Origin: Adenophora triphylla var. japonica | Lineage: Eukaryota; Streptophyta; Magnoliopsida; Asterales; Campanulaceae | NCBI GenBank assembly: GCA_022495995.1 | Contig: JAFEMH010002436.1 | Location: 124,001 to 188,000 of the forward strand | DNA: 64,000 nt | Direction of reading: 5' to 3' | Shown: piece after piece, positions 1 through 10,115 of the stretch | How positions within the stretch are numbered: position 1 is the stretch's first letter | Layout: each line of letters opens with the position of its first letter | Translations under genes and position numbers: made by a program | The notes under the pieces: generated by a model | What the model was told of the DNA's origin: nothing | Database searches by the model: none | The model's input: only the letters and a program-made list of their open reading frames with translations

Positions 1-415
1 GGAATAGCGAAGTTGTGGTCCGCCGCTAAACTAGCACTCATTCAAACTGTGATTTCGCTTCGGCCTTTGCGATCATCTTTCTTTTTCTTACACTTGCTCC
101 GTTCTTCGCAATCGCATATTGAAACAATAACCACTACCCCTACTCTAGCGCGTCCGCCACAACCATGTATTTTGTTGGCACGTTACCAATAAATTGGTCA
201 TTGCAATGGATTATGGAATTAGGCTCCGTTTGTTTGCCATAAAATATTTTTTGAAAAATGTTATCCCCATTTTTTTGTGTTTGATAAGCATCGAAAAATT
301 GGAAAAATATTTCCGAAAAAATGTTTTTTGCCCTTTTCGCCGTAAAATGACTTACGAATTTTTCCTAAGAATTTTTTTTCGAAAAATGGTAACACCCTCA
401 CACACCTAACTTTTC
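1..415. other. AT-rich intergenic DNA, nothing recognised
   Basis: No gene or transposon end is recognisable on either strand. The second half holds several copies of GAAAAAT/ATTTTTC words, so the short open frame at 194-409 is low-complexity and is not called as a gene. Confidence 0.5.
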
Positions 416-775
416 ACAACCCCCACGTTACCCATTTCACTCATCACCACCACCCCACCCCACTCACCACCACCACCCACTGCCTCCCACCCCACCCCCA
501 CCCCTGCCCCCACCCCCCGAGTAAAAAAAAAATTAATCATTTAAAATTTATTTTTAACAACTTCCCACCCCACTCCACTCACCACCACCACCACCCCTGC
601 CCCCACCCTCTGTCAGGTTAAAAAAAAAATTAATCATTTAAAATTGATTTTAACAACTCTCCACCCCACTCCACTCACCACCACTCCCCCTGCCCCCGAC
701 CCACGCCCTCAACCCCTGCCCCCACTCCACTCACCACCACCACCCCTGCCCACCCCCCACCCCACTCAAATTGTG
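416..775. repeat. C-rich tandem repeat, about 97-bp period
   Basis: CCACCCCACTCCACTCACCACC-type tracts alternate with an A-rich piece containing TTAATCATTTAAAATT. That piece starts at 533 and again at 630, giving a period of about 97 bp over two and a half copies. The proline/threonine-rich open frame at 644-967 is a by-product of the repeat. Confidence 0.7.
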
Positions 776-981
776 TTTTTATCGAAAAATATTTTCATTA
801 AACGCATGAATTTTTTTAAAAAAATAAATATTTTTTTTATCAAACAGCTGAAAACATGTTTATCTCATTTTTCGGAAAACATTTTACAGGAAATTCATTT
901 TCCGAAAAATATTTTACAGGAATTCATTTTTCGCAAGTTATTTTATAAGAAACAAACGAAGCCTTAGATGAACAATAATGA
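776..981. other. AT-rich stretch with reiterated GAAAAATATTTT words
   Basis: Several imperfect copies of TTTTCGGAAAAYATTTTACAGGAA lie at 868-935, two in direct repeat. No coding potential is seen. Confidence 0.4.
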
Positions 982-983
982 TA

Positions 984-1139
984 GGGGCACAAAATAAAGT
1001 TATAAAAGATTGTTTACAAAATAAGTTGACGATATTTTATTGTTTGTATTGATAGTGCGCTATACTCTAATTAAAAATACGAATAAAATCATTATACCTA
1101 TAATTTTATGAGAAAATTTTTATTACTATTTTGTGCCCC
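984..1139. mobile_element. Small MITE with perfect terminal inverted repeats
   Basis: ATAGGGGCACAAAATA at 981-996 is the exact reverse complement of TATTTTGTGCCCCTAT at 1127-1142. If the outer TA is the target duplication (982-983 and 1140-1141), the element is 156 bp with a GGGGCACAAAATA end. It has no coding capacity. The TA duplication would fit the Tc1/mariner type, but the end is not the common Stowaway CTCCCTCCGTCCC. Confidence 0.6.
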
Positions 1140-1174
1140 TATTATTAATCGAATTAGATTTTGGTAAGTTTAAC

Positions 1175-1724
1175 TAGGGCAGTAAAAGAGTAAAGTCGAG
1201 CTTTGAAATTTTGAGCTCAAACTCGTTTGAATATTAACACGAGTTTTTTCAAGCTCGAGTTTAGTTTGATTGTTCGAGTTGTTGAACTCGACTTTTAATG
1301 AACCGAGTACAAGCCTAACGAGCCGAGTAAAAGTCGAGTTAAAATTTAATATATTATTTTGTAAATACATATATTATATGTGTATTTATTACAAAAGTAA
1401 TTATGATTCGATATTAACGAGCCAAGTTCGAATCAAGTTCGAACAATAAATTTGCGTGTTAACGAGCTTATCGAGTCAAACTCAAGCTCAAGTTATTCGT
1501 GAACAAAAATTATTCGAGTTTTTAACGAGCTCTAATGAGTCGAGCTCAAACGAGTGAAACTCGATTAAATCTCGTTGAACAAACAAGCCGAACACGAATC
1601 AACTCAATGACAAAAAGAGATTAAAAAATCGTTTCAATCTCGAGCTTGAGTTCACCTTTAGCCCACTCAAACTCAAAATTTTACGAGTCGAGCCTGAGTG
1701 AAATCATTTCATTTAATAGCCCTA
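1175..1724. mobile_element. Non-autonomous hAT-like element made of GAGCTC/TCGAG words
   Basis: The block starts TAGGGC and ends GCCCTA. It is flanked by the 8-bp direct repeat AGTTTAAC at 1167-1174 and 1725-1732, the duplication size of hAT transposons. The interior is dominated by short words such as GAGCTCAAACTCG, TCGAGTT and AACGAGC in both orientations. The terminal inverted repeats are only 6 bp perfect, with looser matching further in. No transposase frame is present. The class rests on duplication length and end sequence. Confidence 0.6.
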
Positions 1725-1733
1725 AGTTTAACT

Positions 1734-2677
1734 ACTATTACCTCATTCAAATTAAGTACTTACTACCTTCATTATTAAAACAATGCATTAAATTTTGATG
1801 CATACATATTCAAAAATATGTTAAAATTATTATATTATTTTTAATTATTCTTTTATTTAATGCTTATTAAAGTTAATTGTCAAAGAATTCCAAATATCAA
1901 GTGTTAGATAAAGAGACAAATCTGAAAAATTGTACTAAAATATTATTGTATATAGTGAAATGACAATGTTTGTGCGACAAAACTTTTCTTGTTCAACGAC
2001 AATGTTTTAAAAACGGAGGAAATATTTTTTTATTAATAAAAAAATATTACTTTCTACTGTATAAATCAAACACTCCACTTTCCATAAATATTGTTCAACC
2101 ACAGAAAAATATTTTTAAATGACTGTTTATTTTGAGATAATTACAGTAATTTCATTAAAAAAATCAATATTTTTTACAATGTTATAAATTGATTAATACC
2201 ATTATTTCCCTTATGTATAATAGTTGATAAAACTGATAAAATGATAATAATTTGTTAAATATATTATTTTCTTTATCATATTTTTCACATCCTATTATAT
2301 TTTCCTTTTTAGTTGTCTAAATTTCTTGTCCACTTATATATCAAATGCGTATTAATTATGGCAAACTACATTTAGGGTTCAAAATTTGAAATAATTCACA
2401 ATTTGAGCTATGATGTTACATTTTTGTCGATTTAAGGTATAAATCAAAATTTGTTATTGATGAAATCGTTAGAAAAAATTGTTAATTCATTATGTGTATT
2501 GTACATGTGACTTAACTGATATTTTTAGGGTTATAATTACCAATTTACCCTAATTCTCATACCATAATTGACAAAATCCTATCATTAGATCTCAATTTGC
2601 AAATACCCCCAAACTTTAGATTCCAATATCATAATTCCCTGAACTTAAAAGATTCAATAATTTTTCAGTGTCAAATC
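1734..2677. other. AT-rich spacer left of Copia-A
   Basis: No gene is recognised. A GGAGGAAATATT word near 2015 resembles a decayed Stowaway end but has no partner. The right part belongs to the dispersed repeat described at 2355-2640. Copia-A inserted at its right edge. Confidence 0.4.
2355..2640 (+). repeat. Dispersed noncoding repeat, copy 1
   Basis: This stretch matches the reverse complement of about 9905-10115. Shared blocks include ATTGTTAAxTCATTA, GTACATGTGACTTAACTGA-like and CAATTTACCCxTAATTC. Looser similarity is seen at 15655-15735/43521-43615, which are the two halves of one site split by Tat-C. No open frame is conserved between copies. Confidence 0.5.
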
Positions 2678-3049
2678 TGTTGTTTATATGTTTTAGATAT
2701 CTTCAATACGGAAATCAAACGACGGAGATTAAATCGAGATATGTCGAAGCAAATCTCCTTAAGACAATATTTCGCCTCCGTAAATGTGCAAACGGATCAA
2801 TGACGAATATCTTCCAAGATACAACGTTTTTTACCAAGAGTTAGTTTGCATTTTAATTAATCTTGATGGGCGAACCAAAATCAGACTTGCTCTTAGTCTC
2901 TTAACTTGAAGAACGAAAGATACTTGAACTTCTTTGAACGAATCAAAACACTTTGAATGAGAGAGAGAATTGGATTGTGAACAAAGATTGTAACTTGGAT
3001 TTGATAATAACTTGATTCAAAAACTTGATGACTGAATGAAGGAACAAGG

Positions 3050-3063
3050 GTCTATATATAGGG
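3050..3063 (-). promoter_or_regulatory. TATA-like box of Copia-A 3' LTR
   Basis: Minus-strand reading CCCTATATATAGACC. The same box is in the 5' LTR at 8491-8503. It lies about 90 bp downstream of the palindrome array in the sense direction. Confidence 0.55.
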
Positions 3064-3150
3064 CAGGTTGAGTCAGTTGTGACTGTTTCACAAAAGTCAC
3101 AACCCTTCAAGCCAGCACCTGTTCGGACATCAGTCTGATCAAACAGCAAC

Positions 3151-3301
3151 TGCTCGGCCGAGCACCATTAGTGCCTCGGCCGAGCATAGGATGGTTGCTC
3201 GGCCGAGCACTTTAGTGACTCGCCCGAGCAGAGGCTAACAGAAGAGGCATGTTTCTGGACAGTCATGCTCGGCCGAGGCTTATGCCTCGCTCGACCGAGC
3301 A
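3151..3301 (-). promoter_or_regulatory. U3 array of TGCTCGGCCGAGCA palindromes (3' LTR)
   Basis: Five to six copies of the palindrome core CTCGGCCGAG, or variants such as CTCGCCCGAG and CTCGACCGAG, are spaced 20-45 bp apart. The surroundings are AT-rich. The older 5' copy has lost some CG pairs to CA or TG. Confidence 0.7.
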
Positions 3302-3381
3302 GTTCCTGAACTGTTGAACTGCCATGGCTGACTATTAGTTGACTTTACCATTCACCCTAATATTTTCCTAATATTCCAACA

Positions 3382-3394
3382 ATTCCCCACATGA
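3382..3394 (-). other. Polypurine tract of Copia-A
   Basis: Minus-strand reading ATGTGGGGAAT abuts the 3' LTR, where plus-strand priming is expected. Confidence 0.6.
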
Positions 3395-3957
3395 ATGAAA
3401 GAAGTCGACACGGAAAAAATAAAGAAGAATAAGAGCATAGCTGAGAAATAAATGCATCAAGATAGGTGGCTTTCGCTTTGAACCATCTTTAGTAAGAATC
3501 TATCGAGCTTACTTGGCTGATCAGTGTACGTAACGTATTGAACTGTCAGACGTTATTGTAAACATAAACAATAGACCAAACACATTTAAATCTCATATCA
3601 GATTTTGCTTCTCTATTGTGTTCATTATTTCGGCCATGAACTTTCTTGGTTCTGCGAGTGCATTAGAGAATTTGCCTAAGTAAAATTCTCAACGAACAGG
3701 CCATGTTCACACTAACATAGGTGATGTGCTATAAAGAGTATCCTACATTACTCCACTTGTACTAATTTACAAGATATAGTCATCATTAAAAGCAATAGCT
3801 TAACTTCTACCAATTTGTAGGCAACACTTTTGCATCATAGAAATGGGATGAAGATAAACTTCCAAGTGTTTCTCTCAAATCAATCATGACTAGTTTTTCC
3901 TATTGAACCAAGTCCGTGGGATCTCCAGTTACCAGGTTAGGTTTCAATCAAGTTGAT
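3395..3957 (-). other. Copia-A noncoding region between RNase H and 3' LTR
   Basis: About 560 bp without an open frame or a repeated motif that I recognise. It is the ordinary 3' untranslated part of the element. Confidence 0.6.
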
Positions 3958-4464
3958 TTAGATTTGTTTAGGCGTTAGCCCCATTTCTTTCAATGCACAA
4001 TTTATTCTCTCCTTGGATAAACCTTTAGTAAATGGATCCGCTAGGTTATTCTTTGATCGCACGAAATCAATCGAAATTGTTCCGTTGGAGAGTAACTGTC
4101 TAATGGTGTTATGTCTACGACGTATGTGTCGAGATTTGCCGTTGTATATAAAATTCTCTGCCCTTGTTATAGCTGCTTGATTATCACAATGTATACATAT
4201 AGCAGGCACGGATTTTGGCAATAGAGGAATATCTTCTAAAAAGTGTCTAAGCCATTCAGCTTCTTCACCAGCTTTATCTAAAGCAATAAACTCAAATTCC
4301 ATCGTTGATTGAGCTATACACGTTTGCTTAGAAGATTTCCATGATATGGCACCTCCACTGAGAGTAAATACATATCCACTAGTAGACTTGGATTCATATG
4401 TATCAGATATCCAATTTACATCACTATATCCTTCAACTACTGGAGGATAATTGTTATAGTGCAA
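3958..4464 (-). pseudogene. Copia-A RNase H domain
   Basis: The frame reads as copia RNase H, which removes RNA from the RNA/DNA hybrid during reverse transcription. Visible marks are GYSDVNW near residue 12, STSGYVF near 29, and the DN of HCDNQAAI near 94. The tail [11 protein letters not shown] (around 143-153) is the usual end of copia pol. The E of the active site sits in a changed context ([14 protein letters not shown]-type is usual). It is separated from the RT part by a stop near 4465-4480. Confidence 0.85.
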
Positions 4465-4479
4465 TGAATACTCTCTAGT

Positions 4480-5054
4480 TCATTTTATATATCCTAAAAC
4501 TCTTAATAATACATTCCAATGCTCATTATTAGGATTACTAGTAAAACGACTTAGCTTACTTACAGCATAAGCTATATCCGGCCTTGTGCACTGCATCAAG
4601 TACATTAGGCTTCCAATGATTTGAGAATACTCTAATTGTAGTTTTGCATTCCCAGTGTTCTTGTGAAGAACTATATGGGGCAGAAATGGATTATTAGTCT
4701 CTTTAATTCCATGAGAATTAAATCTCTCAATCATTTTATCAACATAATGTGTTTGAGATAAACTAATTCCATTGGAGGTTCTAGAGACTTTCATTCCCAA
4801 GATTACATCTGCTTCACCCATATCTTTCATATCAAATTTATTGGTAAACATTTTCTTTGTTTTATTTATAACCTCAATGTCATGACAAAATATGAGCATA
4901 TGTCATCTACATATAAACAAACAAATACAAATGTGTTACCAAATTTCTTTGAGTATACATACTTATCACATTCATTTGTGATAAAATCATTCCTAATCAT
5001 GACATTGTCAAATTTCTCATGCCATTGTTTAGGAGCTTGCTTCAAACCATACAA
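4480..5054 (-). pseudogene. Copia-A reverse transcriptase, C-terminal part in two frames
   Basis: The piece near 4866-5054 holds YGLKQAPKQWHEKFD and the catalytic motif CLYVDDI. The adjoining frame at 4480-4899 continues with FDMKDMGEADVILGMK and CTRPDIAYAVSKLSRF, typical of the thumb and connection. A frameshift just after the YVDD motif separates the two. Upstream coding is broken by the tandem duplication at 4980-5133. Confidence 0.85.
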
Positions 5055-5133
5055 ATGATAAAACCATTCCTAATCATGACATTGTCAAATTTCTCATGCC
5101 ATTGTTTAGGAGCTTTCTTCAAACCATACAAAT
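4980..5133. repeat. 77-bp tandem duplication inside the Copia-A RT
   Basis: 4980-5056 and 5057-5133 are near-identical and encode the LYGLKQAPKQWHEKF region twice. Because 77 is not a multiple of 3, the duplication itself shifts the frame. Copies differ at a few bases (aaaatca/aaaacca, gcttgc/ctttct). Confidence 0.9.
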
Positions 5134-5476
5134 ACTTAACAAGTTTGCATACCTTGTGCTCTTGTCCTTTTACTTTGAAACCTTTGGGCTGTTCCATGTA
5201 AATTTCTTCATTCAAATCACCATTTAAAAATGCAGTTTTTACATCCATTTGATGTATATGCAGATTATACAAAGCTGCAATGGCTATTAAGATTCGAATT
5301 GAAGTAATTCTTGTAACATGAGAGTATGTGTCAAAGAAGTCAAATCCTTCCATTTGACGATATCCTTTTGCAACAAGACGAGCCTTATATTTATCCACAG
5401 AACCATTCGGTCTTAATTTCTTTTTGAAAATCCATTTGCATTCTATTGGTTTAGATCCTTTTGGAAGATCAACCAC
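5042..5476 (-). pseudogene. Copia-A reverse transcriptase, N-terminal part
   Basis: Contains KARLVAKGYRQMEGFDFFDT and the palm strand QMDVKTAFLNGDL with its catalytic D near residue 78, then YGLKKAPKQWHEKF. The frame runs in phase from the integrase tail after a stop at about 5475-5477, where a glutamate or leucine codon would be usual after TW. Nothing suggests independent expression. Confidence 0.88.
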
Positions 5477-6943
5477 TTACCAAGTGTTGTCACTTAAAAT
5501 GGATTCAATCTCACTATTTACAGCTTCTTTCCAGAATGTGGATTCAGAGTTGTTCATGGCTTCATTATATGATTGAGGCTCATCTTCAATCATAAAATTA
5601 GAGATAAAATCTTGACCAAAAGTTTTAGCAATTTTAGCTCTCTTGCTTCTTCTTTGTTCAGCATCTTCATTATTTTCAGAAGTACTTTCACGTGGTCTCT
5701 TAGGAGTATTTTCACAATTATCCTTTTTCATAGGGAACACGTCCTCGAAAAATTTAGCGTCACGAGATTCAATTATTGTATTGACATGAATGTCATTTAC
5801 TTCAGATTTATGTACTAAGAATCTGTACGCACTGCTATTCATTACATATCCAATAAATACACAGTCAACGGTCTTAGGTCCTAACTTTGACCATTTAGGA
5901 GGTGGAACGGCAACCTTTGCGAGGCACCCCCACACTTTGAGGAATTTATAGGAAGGCTTTCTTCCTTTCCACAATTCATATGGTATGGAACCAGTTTTCT
6001 TGTGTGGAATCCTATTCAACACAAAGTTAGCAGATAGCACTGCTTCCCCCTACAAGTTTTGTGGTAAACCTGAACTTACAAGCATACAGTTAACCATATC
6101 TTTTAAAGTTCTATTTTTTCTCTCAGCAATACCATTTTGCTGCGGAGTATAGGGTGCGGTTGTTTGATGAATGATTCCAAATTTGGAACATAGGTCACTA
6201 GATTCCGTCGATTCATATTCACCGCCCCTATCGGACCTTAATACTTTAATTGACTTTTCAAGTTGATTTTCAACTTCAGTTTTGTAAGTGATGAAAGCAT
6301 CCATTGCTTCATCTTTACTACTTAACAAATAGACATAACAATATCTACTTCGATCGTCAATGAAAGTAACAAAGTATTTCTTACCGCCTCGAGTTGGGAC
6401 AAACTTTAAATCACATAAATCGCTATGGATTAATCCCAACAGTTGGCTAGTTCTTTCAATTGGTTTAAAAGGTTTCTTAGCAAACTTTGCTTCAACACAA
6501 GTTTTGCATTTGTGACCTTTCATTGAATCATGTTTTGGAATAAGTCCTAAACCAACAAGCTTTTTCAAAGAAGCGCGATTCACATGTCCTAAATGACCAT
6601 GCCGTAAATTAGAAGATTCGCACAAGTAAATAGAATTGTCAATTTTATTCATAGCTTGAGGGTACAAATAGGTGGACTTTTTGTCCACTACAACAGCGTT
6701 TGCCTTAAACAGGCCATCTAGCAAGTATCCTTTCCCAACATATATGCCCCCCTTAGTAAGTACAAACTTATCAGATTCAAATACAATTTTGAAGCCTTTC
6801 TTACTAAGCAAAGAACAAGAAATTAAATTCTTTCTTATGTTGGGTACATGCATAACATCGTTGAGAGTAAGATCCTTTCCCGATGTGAACTTCAAGATCA
6901 CCTTCCCAATGCCTTCAATCTTGGAAGTTGCAGAATTTTCCAT
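5477..6943 (-). pseudogene. Copia-A integrase (zinc domain, DDE core and C-terminal region)
   Basis: Integrase pastes the cDNA into host DNA. The zinc-binding part reads RHGHLGH...CKTCVEAK. Core marks are FVTFIDDRSRYCYVYL, KVLRSDRGGEY and TPQQNGIAERKNRT, so the D, D and E residues are present. One in-frame TAG near 6047-6049 replaces the expected tryptophan codon of LPQNLWGEA, after which GSIPYELWKGRKPSY continues in the same frame. It ends at a stop near 5477. Confidence 0.88.
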
Positions 6944-6975
6944 ATAGAGAAATCTTCACATTCCATCTTCTTATA

Positions 6976-7265
6976 TTATGCGAATAAGATTTTGTCGGCA
7001 CATATGTGACGAGTGGCTCCAGTGTCCACCCAACAATCCTTGACGTTTGACACCAAGTTGGCTTCACATACAACGGCAGATAGACTTACCTCGGAGACAC
7101 CCACAGATAGAGTATCTATTTCTGTCATGTTTGCTTGGGGAGGCTTCTTCTTCTTCCTTCGACAATCTTTTGCTCGATGACCGCCTTTTCCACAATTGTA
7201 GTAGTCCCCTTTGAACTTGAAGCGTTTGTTGCTGTCATTACTTGACTTCTTTCTTAGAAGAGTCA
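6976..7265 (-). pseudogene. Copia-A zinc knuckle and protease segment
   Basis: A CCHC-type knuckle reads YYNCGKGGHRAKDC, so the first cysteine is replaced by tyrosine. The aspartic protease active site follows as CWVDTGATRHIC. The segment lies in another frame than gag and integrase, with frameshifts on both sides (about 7250 and 6950-6975). Confidence 0.82.
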
Positions 7266-8026
7266 TCATGCTTCCTTTTGTTGTTCTTGGGTCGGGATTC
7301 TTCCACCATGTTAGCCTTTGCTTCCATGTTTCGTACATTGGCTCTCTTTTCTGCACTACGATTGTCTTCTTCAATACGAAGACGAACAAGCAAGTCTTCC
7401 ATTGACATCTCCTTGCGCTTGTGCTTGAGATAGTTTTTGAAATCTCTCCATGAAGGAGGCAACTTCTCAATCATACATGCAATTTGGAAGGACTCGCTCA
7501 ATTGCATGCCTTCGGCTTCAAGGTTATGCAATAGAACTTGCATCTCTTCGACCTGATTCATTACAGTTTTAGAATCAATCATTTTAAAATCCAAAAACTT
7601 TGCAACAAAGAACTTCTTTGTTCCAGCATCTTCGATTTTATATTTCTTGTCGAGAGAGTCCCAAAGTCCCTTTGCAGTTTGAATGGAGTAATACACATTA
7701 TACAATGTGTTGTCTAGTCCATTCAACATGTAGTTCCGACATAGATAATCAGCATGTTTCCATGCATCAATAGCCAATTGTGCAGCCTTGTCTACAACAC
7801 CTTCTACCGCTACGGGACATTCTTCACGTAAGAACTTTACTAGTCCAAGCGTTGTGAGATAGAACAACATTTTCTGTTGCCAACGTTTGAAATCAGCCCC
7901 ATTGAACTTTTCCGATTTCTCGTACTGCGAGGCCGGTGGCATCATAAGCTGATTAGCACTGGAAGTACTCGCTATTGCATTTGTTGCAATAGTCTCACTA
8001 CTAACGGATTCATTTCCATTAGCCAT
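7238..8026 (-). pseudogene. Copia-A gag capsid region
   Basis: A 262-residue frame with the copia gag (UBN2-type) pattern: FNGADFKRWQQKMLFYL near residue 42, AKGLWDSLDKKY near 118, and MIEKLPPSWRDFKNYL near 187. It would form the particle that packages the RNA. The ATG at 8026 is the natural start, 92 bp inside the 5' LTR. The frame is intact for the capsid but shifts before the zinc knuckle. Confidence 0.85.
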
Positions 8027-8118
8027 TTTCTGTTACGAAAACAGAAAATCAAATAAGAAAGAGATGAAGTAGAGAAGATATAATTTAAAACAAATACCTG
8101 AAAATATTGTTTTAAGAT

Positions 8119-8822
8119 TGTTGTTTATATGTTTCAGATATCTTCAATACGGAAATCAAACGACGGAGATTAAAGCGAGGTATGCCGAAGCAAATCTCCT
8201 TAAGACAATATTTTGCCTCCGTGATTGTGCAAACGGATCAATGACGAATGTCTCCCAAGATACAACGCTTTTTACCAAGAGTTAGTGTGCATTTTAACTA
8301 ACCTTGACGGGCGAACCAAAATCAGACTTGCTCTTAGTCTCTTAACTTGAAGAACGAAAGATACTTGAACTTCTTTGAACGAATCAAAACACTTTGAATG
8401 AGAGAGAGAATTGGATTGTGAACAAAGATTGTAACTTGGATTTGATAATAACTTGATTCAAAAACTTGATGACTGAATGAAGGAATAAGGGTCTATATAT
8501 AGGGCAGGTTGAGTCAGTTGTGACTGTTTCACAAAAGTCACAACCCTCCAAGTCAGCACCTGTTCGAACATCAATCTGACCAAACAGCAACTGCTCAGCC
8601 GAGCACCATTGGTGCCTCGCCCGTGCATAGACTGGTTGCTCGGTCGAGCACTTTAGTGACTCGCCCGAGCAGAGGCTAACAGAAGAGGCATGTTTCTGGA
8701 CAGTCATGCTCGGCCGAGGCTTATGCCTCGCTCGGCCGAGCAGTTCCTGAACTGTTGAACTGTCGTGGCTGACTCTTAGTTGACTTTACCATTCACCCTA
8801 ATATTTTCCCAATATTCCAACA
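8119..8822 (-). repeat. 5' LTR of Copia-A
   Basis: It aligns end to end with the 3' LTR. The sense-strand sequence just inside it reads ATCTTAAAACAATATTTTC, which does not resemble the common initiator-Met primer site TGGTATCAGAGC. Either the primer site is decayed or another primer is used. Confidence 0.92.
8592..8742 (-). promoter_or_regulatory. U3 array of CTCGGCCGAG palindromes (5' LTR)
   Basis: Counterpart of 3151-3301. Several cores are degraded (CTCAGCCGAG, CTCGCCCGTG, CTCGGTCGAG). Confidence 0.65.
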
Positions 8823-8827
8823 AACTC

Positions 8828-9112
8828 CACAATTGTTTATGCGTGTGCATTCTGGTGTTCCGGTTATTCGAGTGCCCAACATAAAAGTTGCTCGAAATAG
8901 TTTCCTAAATCGCTAAATCATATATGAAATTTGTTAAAGTGTAATGGATATTATAATAATAATTTAGATTCATATTTTTACCGGTAACAAACTAAATTAG
9001 TGTTTTGGGGTCTGAGATCTGGAGTCCTAAGCTCCGTGTTTTTGGCAATTTGCCTACTTATTTCTTTTACCGTACTTATTTCAAATTCTGACTCAATTTC
9101 CAGGTCTCCTAA
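8828..9112. other. Spacer, nothing recognised
   Basis: AT-rich sequence between Copia-A and a short tandem repeat. No supported gene or element end. Confidence 0.4.
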
Positions 9113-9253
9113 CAAGTTCATCATTTGATCTCCATCTTAAATTATCAAACCACTTTATACGACTCTCCCCCATCTTATCTTCAAGTGCATCATTTGATCT
9201 CCGTCTTAAATTATCAAACCACTTTAGACGACTCTCCCCTATCTTAATCTTCA
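9113..9253. repeat. 69-bp tandem duplication
   Basis: The block beginning at 9113 recurs at 9182. Both contain CATCATTTGATCTCC and CGACTCTCCCC. Two copies, with few differences. Confidence 0.8.
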
Positions 9254-9429
9254 ATGGCTGCAACTTCTACATTTTCCTATAGTCACCTCCTTTCTTAAAT
9301 TATTTTTTCTTATATTCCCACACATTCAGCATAGTATGTGCATCTTCACGACATTTATATTTTAAACTTGATATTGTTTTCCGACCCAAAACTCATGAAG
9401 CAGTACATGCCTAATTGTTCATAGAGTTT

Positions 9430-9850
9430 TAGATATGTTATTGCGATAAGAAAATTATTCTAAACAATTTTCATATCGGATCACCAGACAATCAGTGATA
9501 CAGGGTAAATATGGCCAAATAGTGACAGTCTCGAAAAGCCATGAAATTTGACATGGACATGCAAAGCATGCTCTAAATATCGGGTATCAGCCACCCGAGA
9601 TTGTTTGAGGGGCAAAAACGTCATTTTTAAAAAATAAAATTTGTGTTTCATTTATTTCCTTATTGTTAGTGGTTTGTTTAGTAGGAAGTTAGTAGATAAT
9701 GTTAGGTTGTATATAGGGTTTAGGAGTTACGGAACAAGTCAGTTTTTGGAATTCAATGAATGTGGTTTCTTTTAGAAACTAAATATTTCCTTGAGTTGTG
9801 TTATTCCCTAAGTGCGGTCATTCTTATAGGTTATTCGGCATCAGAGAACA
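9430..9850 (+). mobile_element. LTR-like remnant, unclassified
   Basis: In order it shows GGGGCAAAAACGTCATTTTT (about 9611), a TATA-like GTATATAGGG (about 9710), ATTCAATGAATG (about 9750) and CGGCATCAGAGAACA (about 9835). The last is weakly like a Met primer site. This is the layout of the 3' half of many plant gypsy LTRs followed by an internal region, but no second LTR or coding part is present. Low-confidence call. Confidence 0.35.
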
Positions 9851-9904
9851 CTAGAATACGCATGAAAAAATATTTGCGAGACCAACATCGAAAAATCATT
9901 ATTT

Positions 9905-10115
9905 CTCCTTTGTTCATGGAAATTATCAATTGGGGCTAAACTTTGGGGTGTTTATAATTTGAGGTCTAATGGCGTTTTTTTTTCTTTAAATTTAGGTTAT
10001 GGGAATTAGGGGTAAATTGAAAATTATAACATGCACATAACTTCAGTTAAGTCAAATGTGCAAGACAATAATGACTTAACAATTTTTTTTTCCGATTTCG
10101 TCAAATTTTGAAGCC
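9905..10115 (-). repeat. Dispersed noncoding repeat, copy 2
   Basis: Inverted relative to 2355-2640, with similarity over about 200 bp (see that entry). Ends are not defined. Confidence 0.45.

Larger units (their letters stand above)
2678..3381 (-). repeat. 3' LTR of Copia-A
   Basis: It begins TGTTGTTTATATG and ends TTCCAACA, and aligns end to end with 8119-8822. It holds the CG-palindrome array at 3151-3301 and a TATA-like box. In the element's sense (minus), the array lies upstream of the TATA box, i.e. in U3. Confidence 0.92.
2678..8822 (-). mobile_element. Copia-A: decayed Ty1/copia LTR retrotransposon
   Basis: Two 704-bp LTRs (2678-3381 and 8119-8822, TG...CA) bound a minus-strand gag-protease-integrase-RT-RNase H series, the copia order. 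The candidate target duplication is AAATC (2673-2677) against AACTC (8823-8827), one mismatch. I count roughly 35 LTR differences, about 5%, mostly transitions, so it is the oldest nearly complete element here. All domains are disrupted by stops, frameshifts and a 77-bp duplication. The RT and RNase H style resembles the Tork group, but lineage is not proven. Confidence 0.93.

Noticed and set aside
644..967. Open frame with a proline-rich start
   Set aside because: Comes from the C-rich tandem repeat; no domain and no splice or promoter context.
3149..3301. CRISPR-like array in Copia-A LTR
   Set aside because: Spacing is irregular, units are short palindromes, there are no cas genes and this is plant DNA; it is a U3 motif array.
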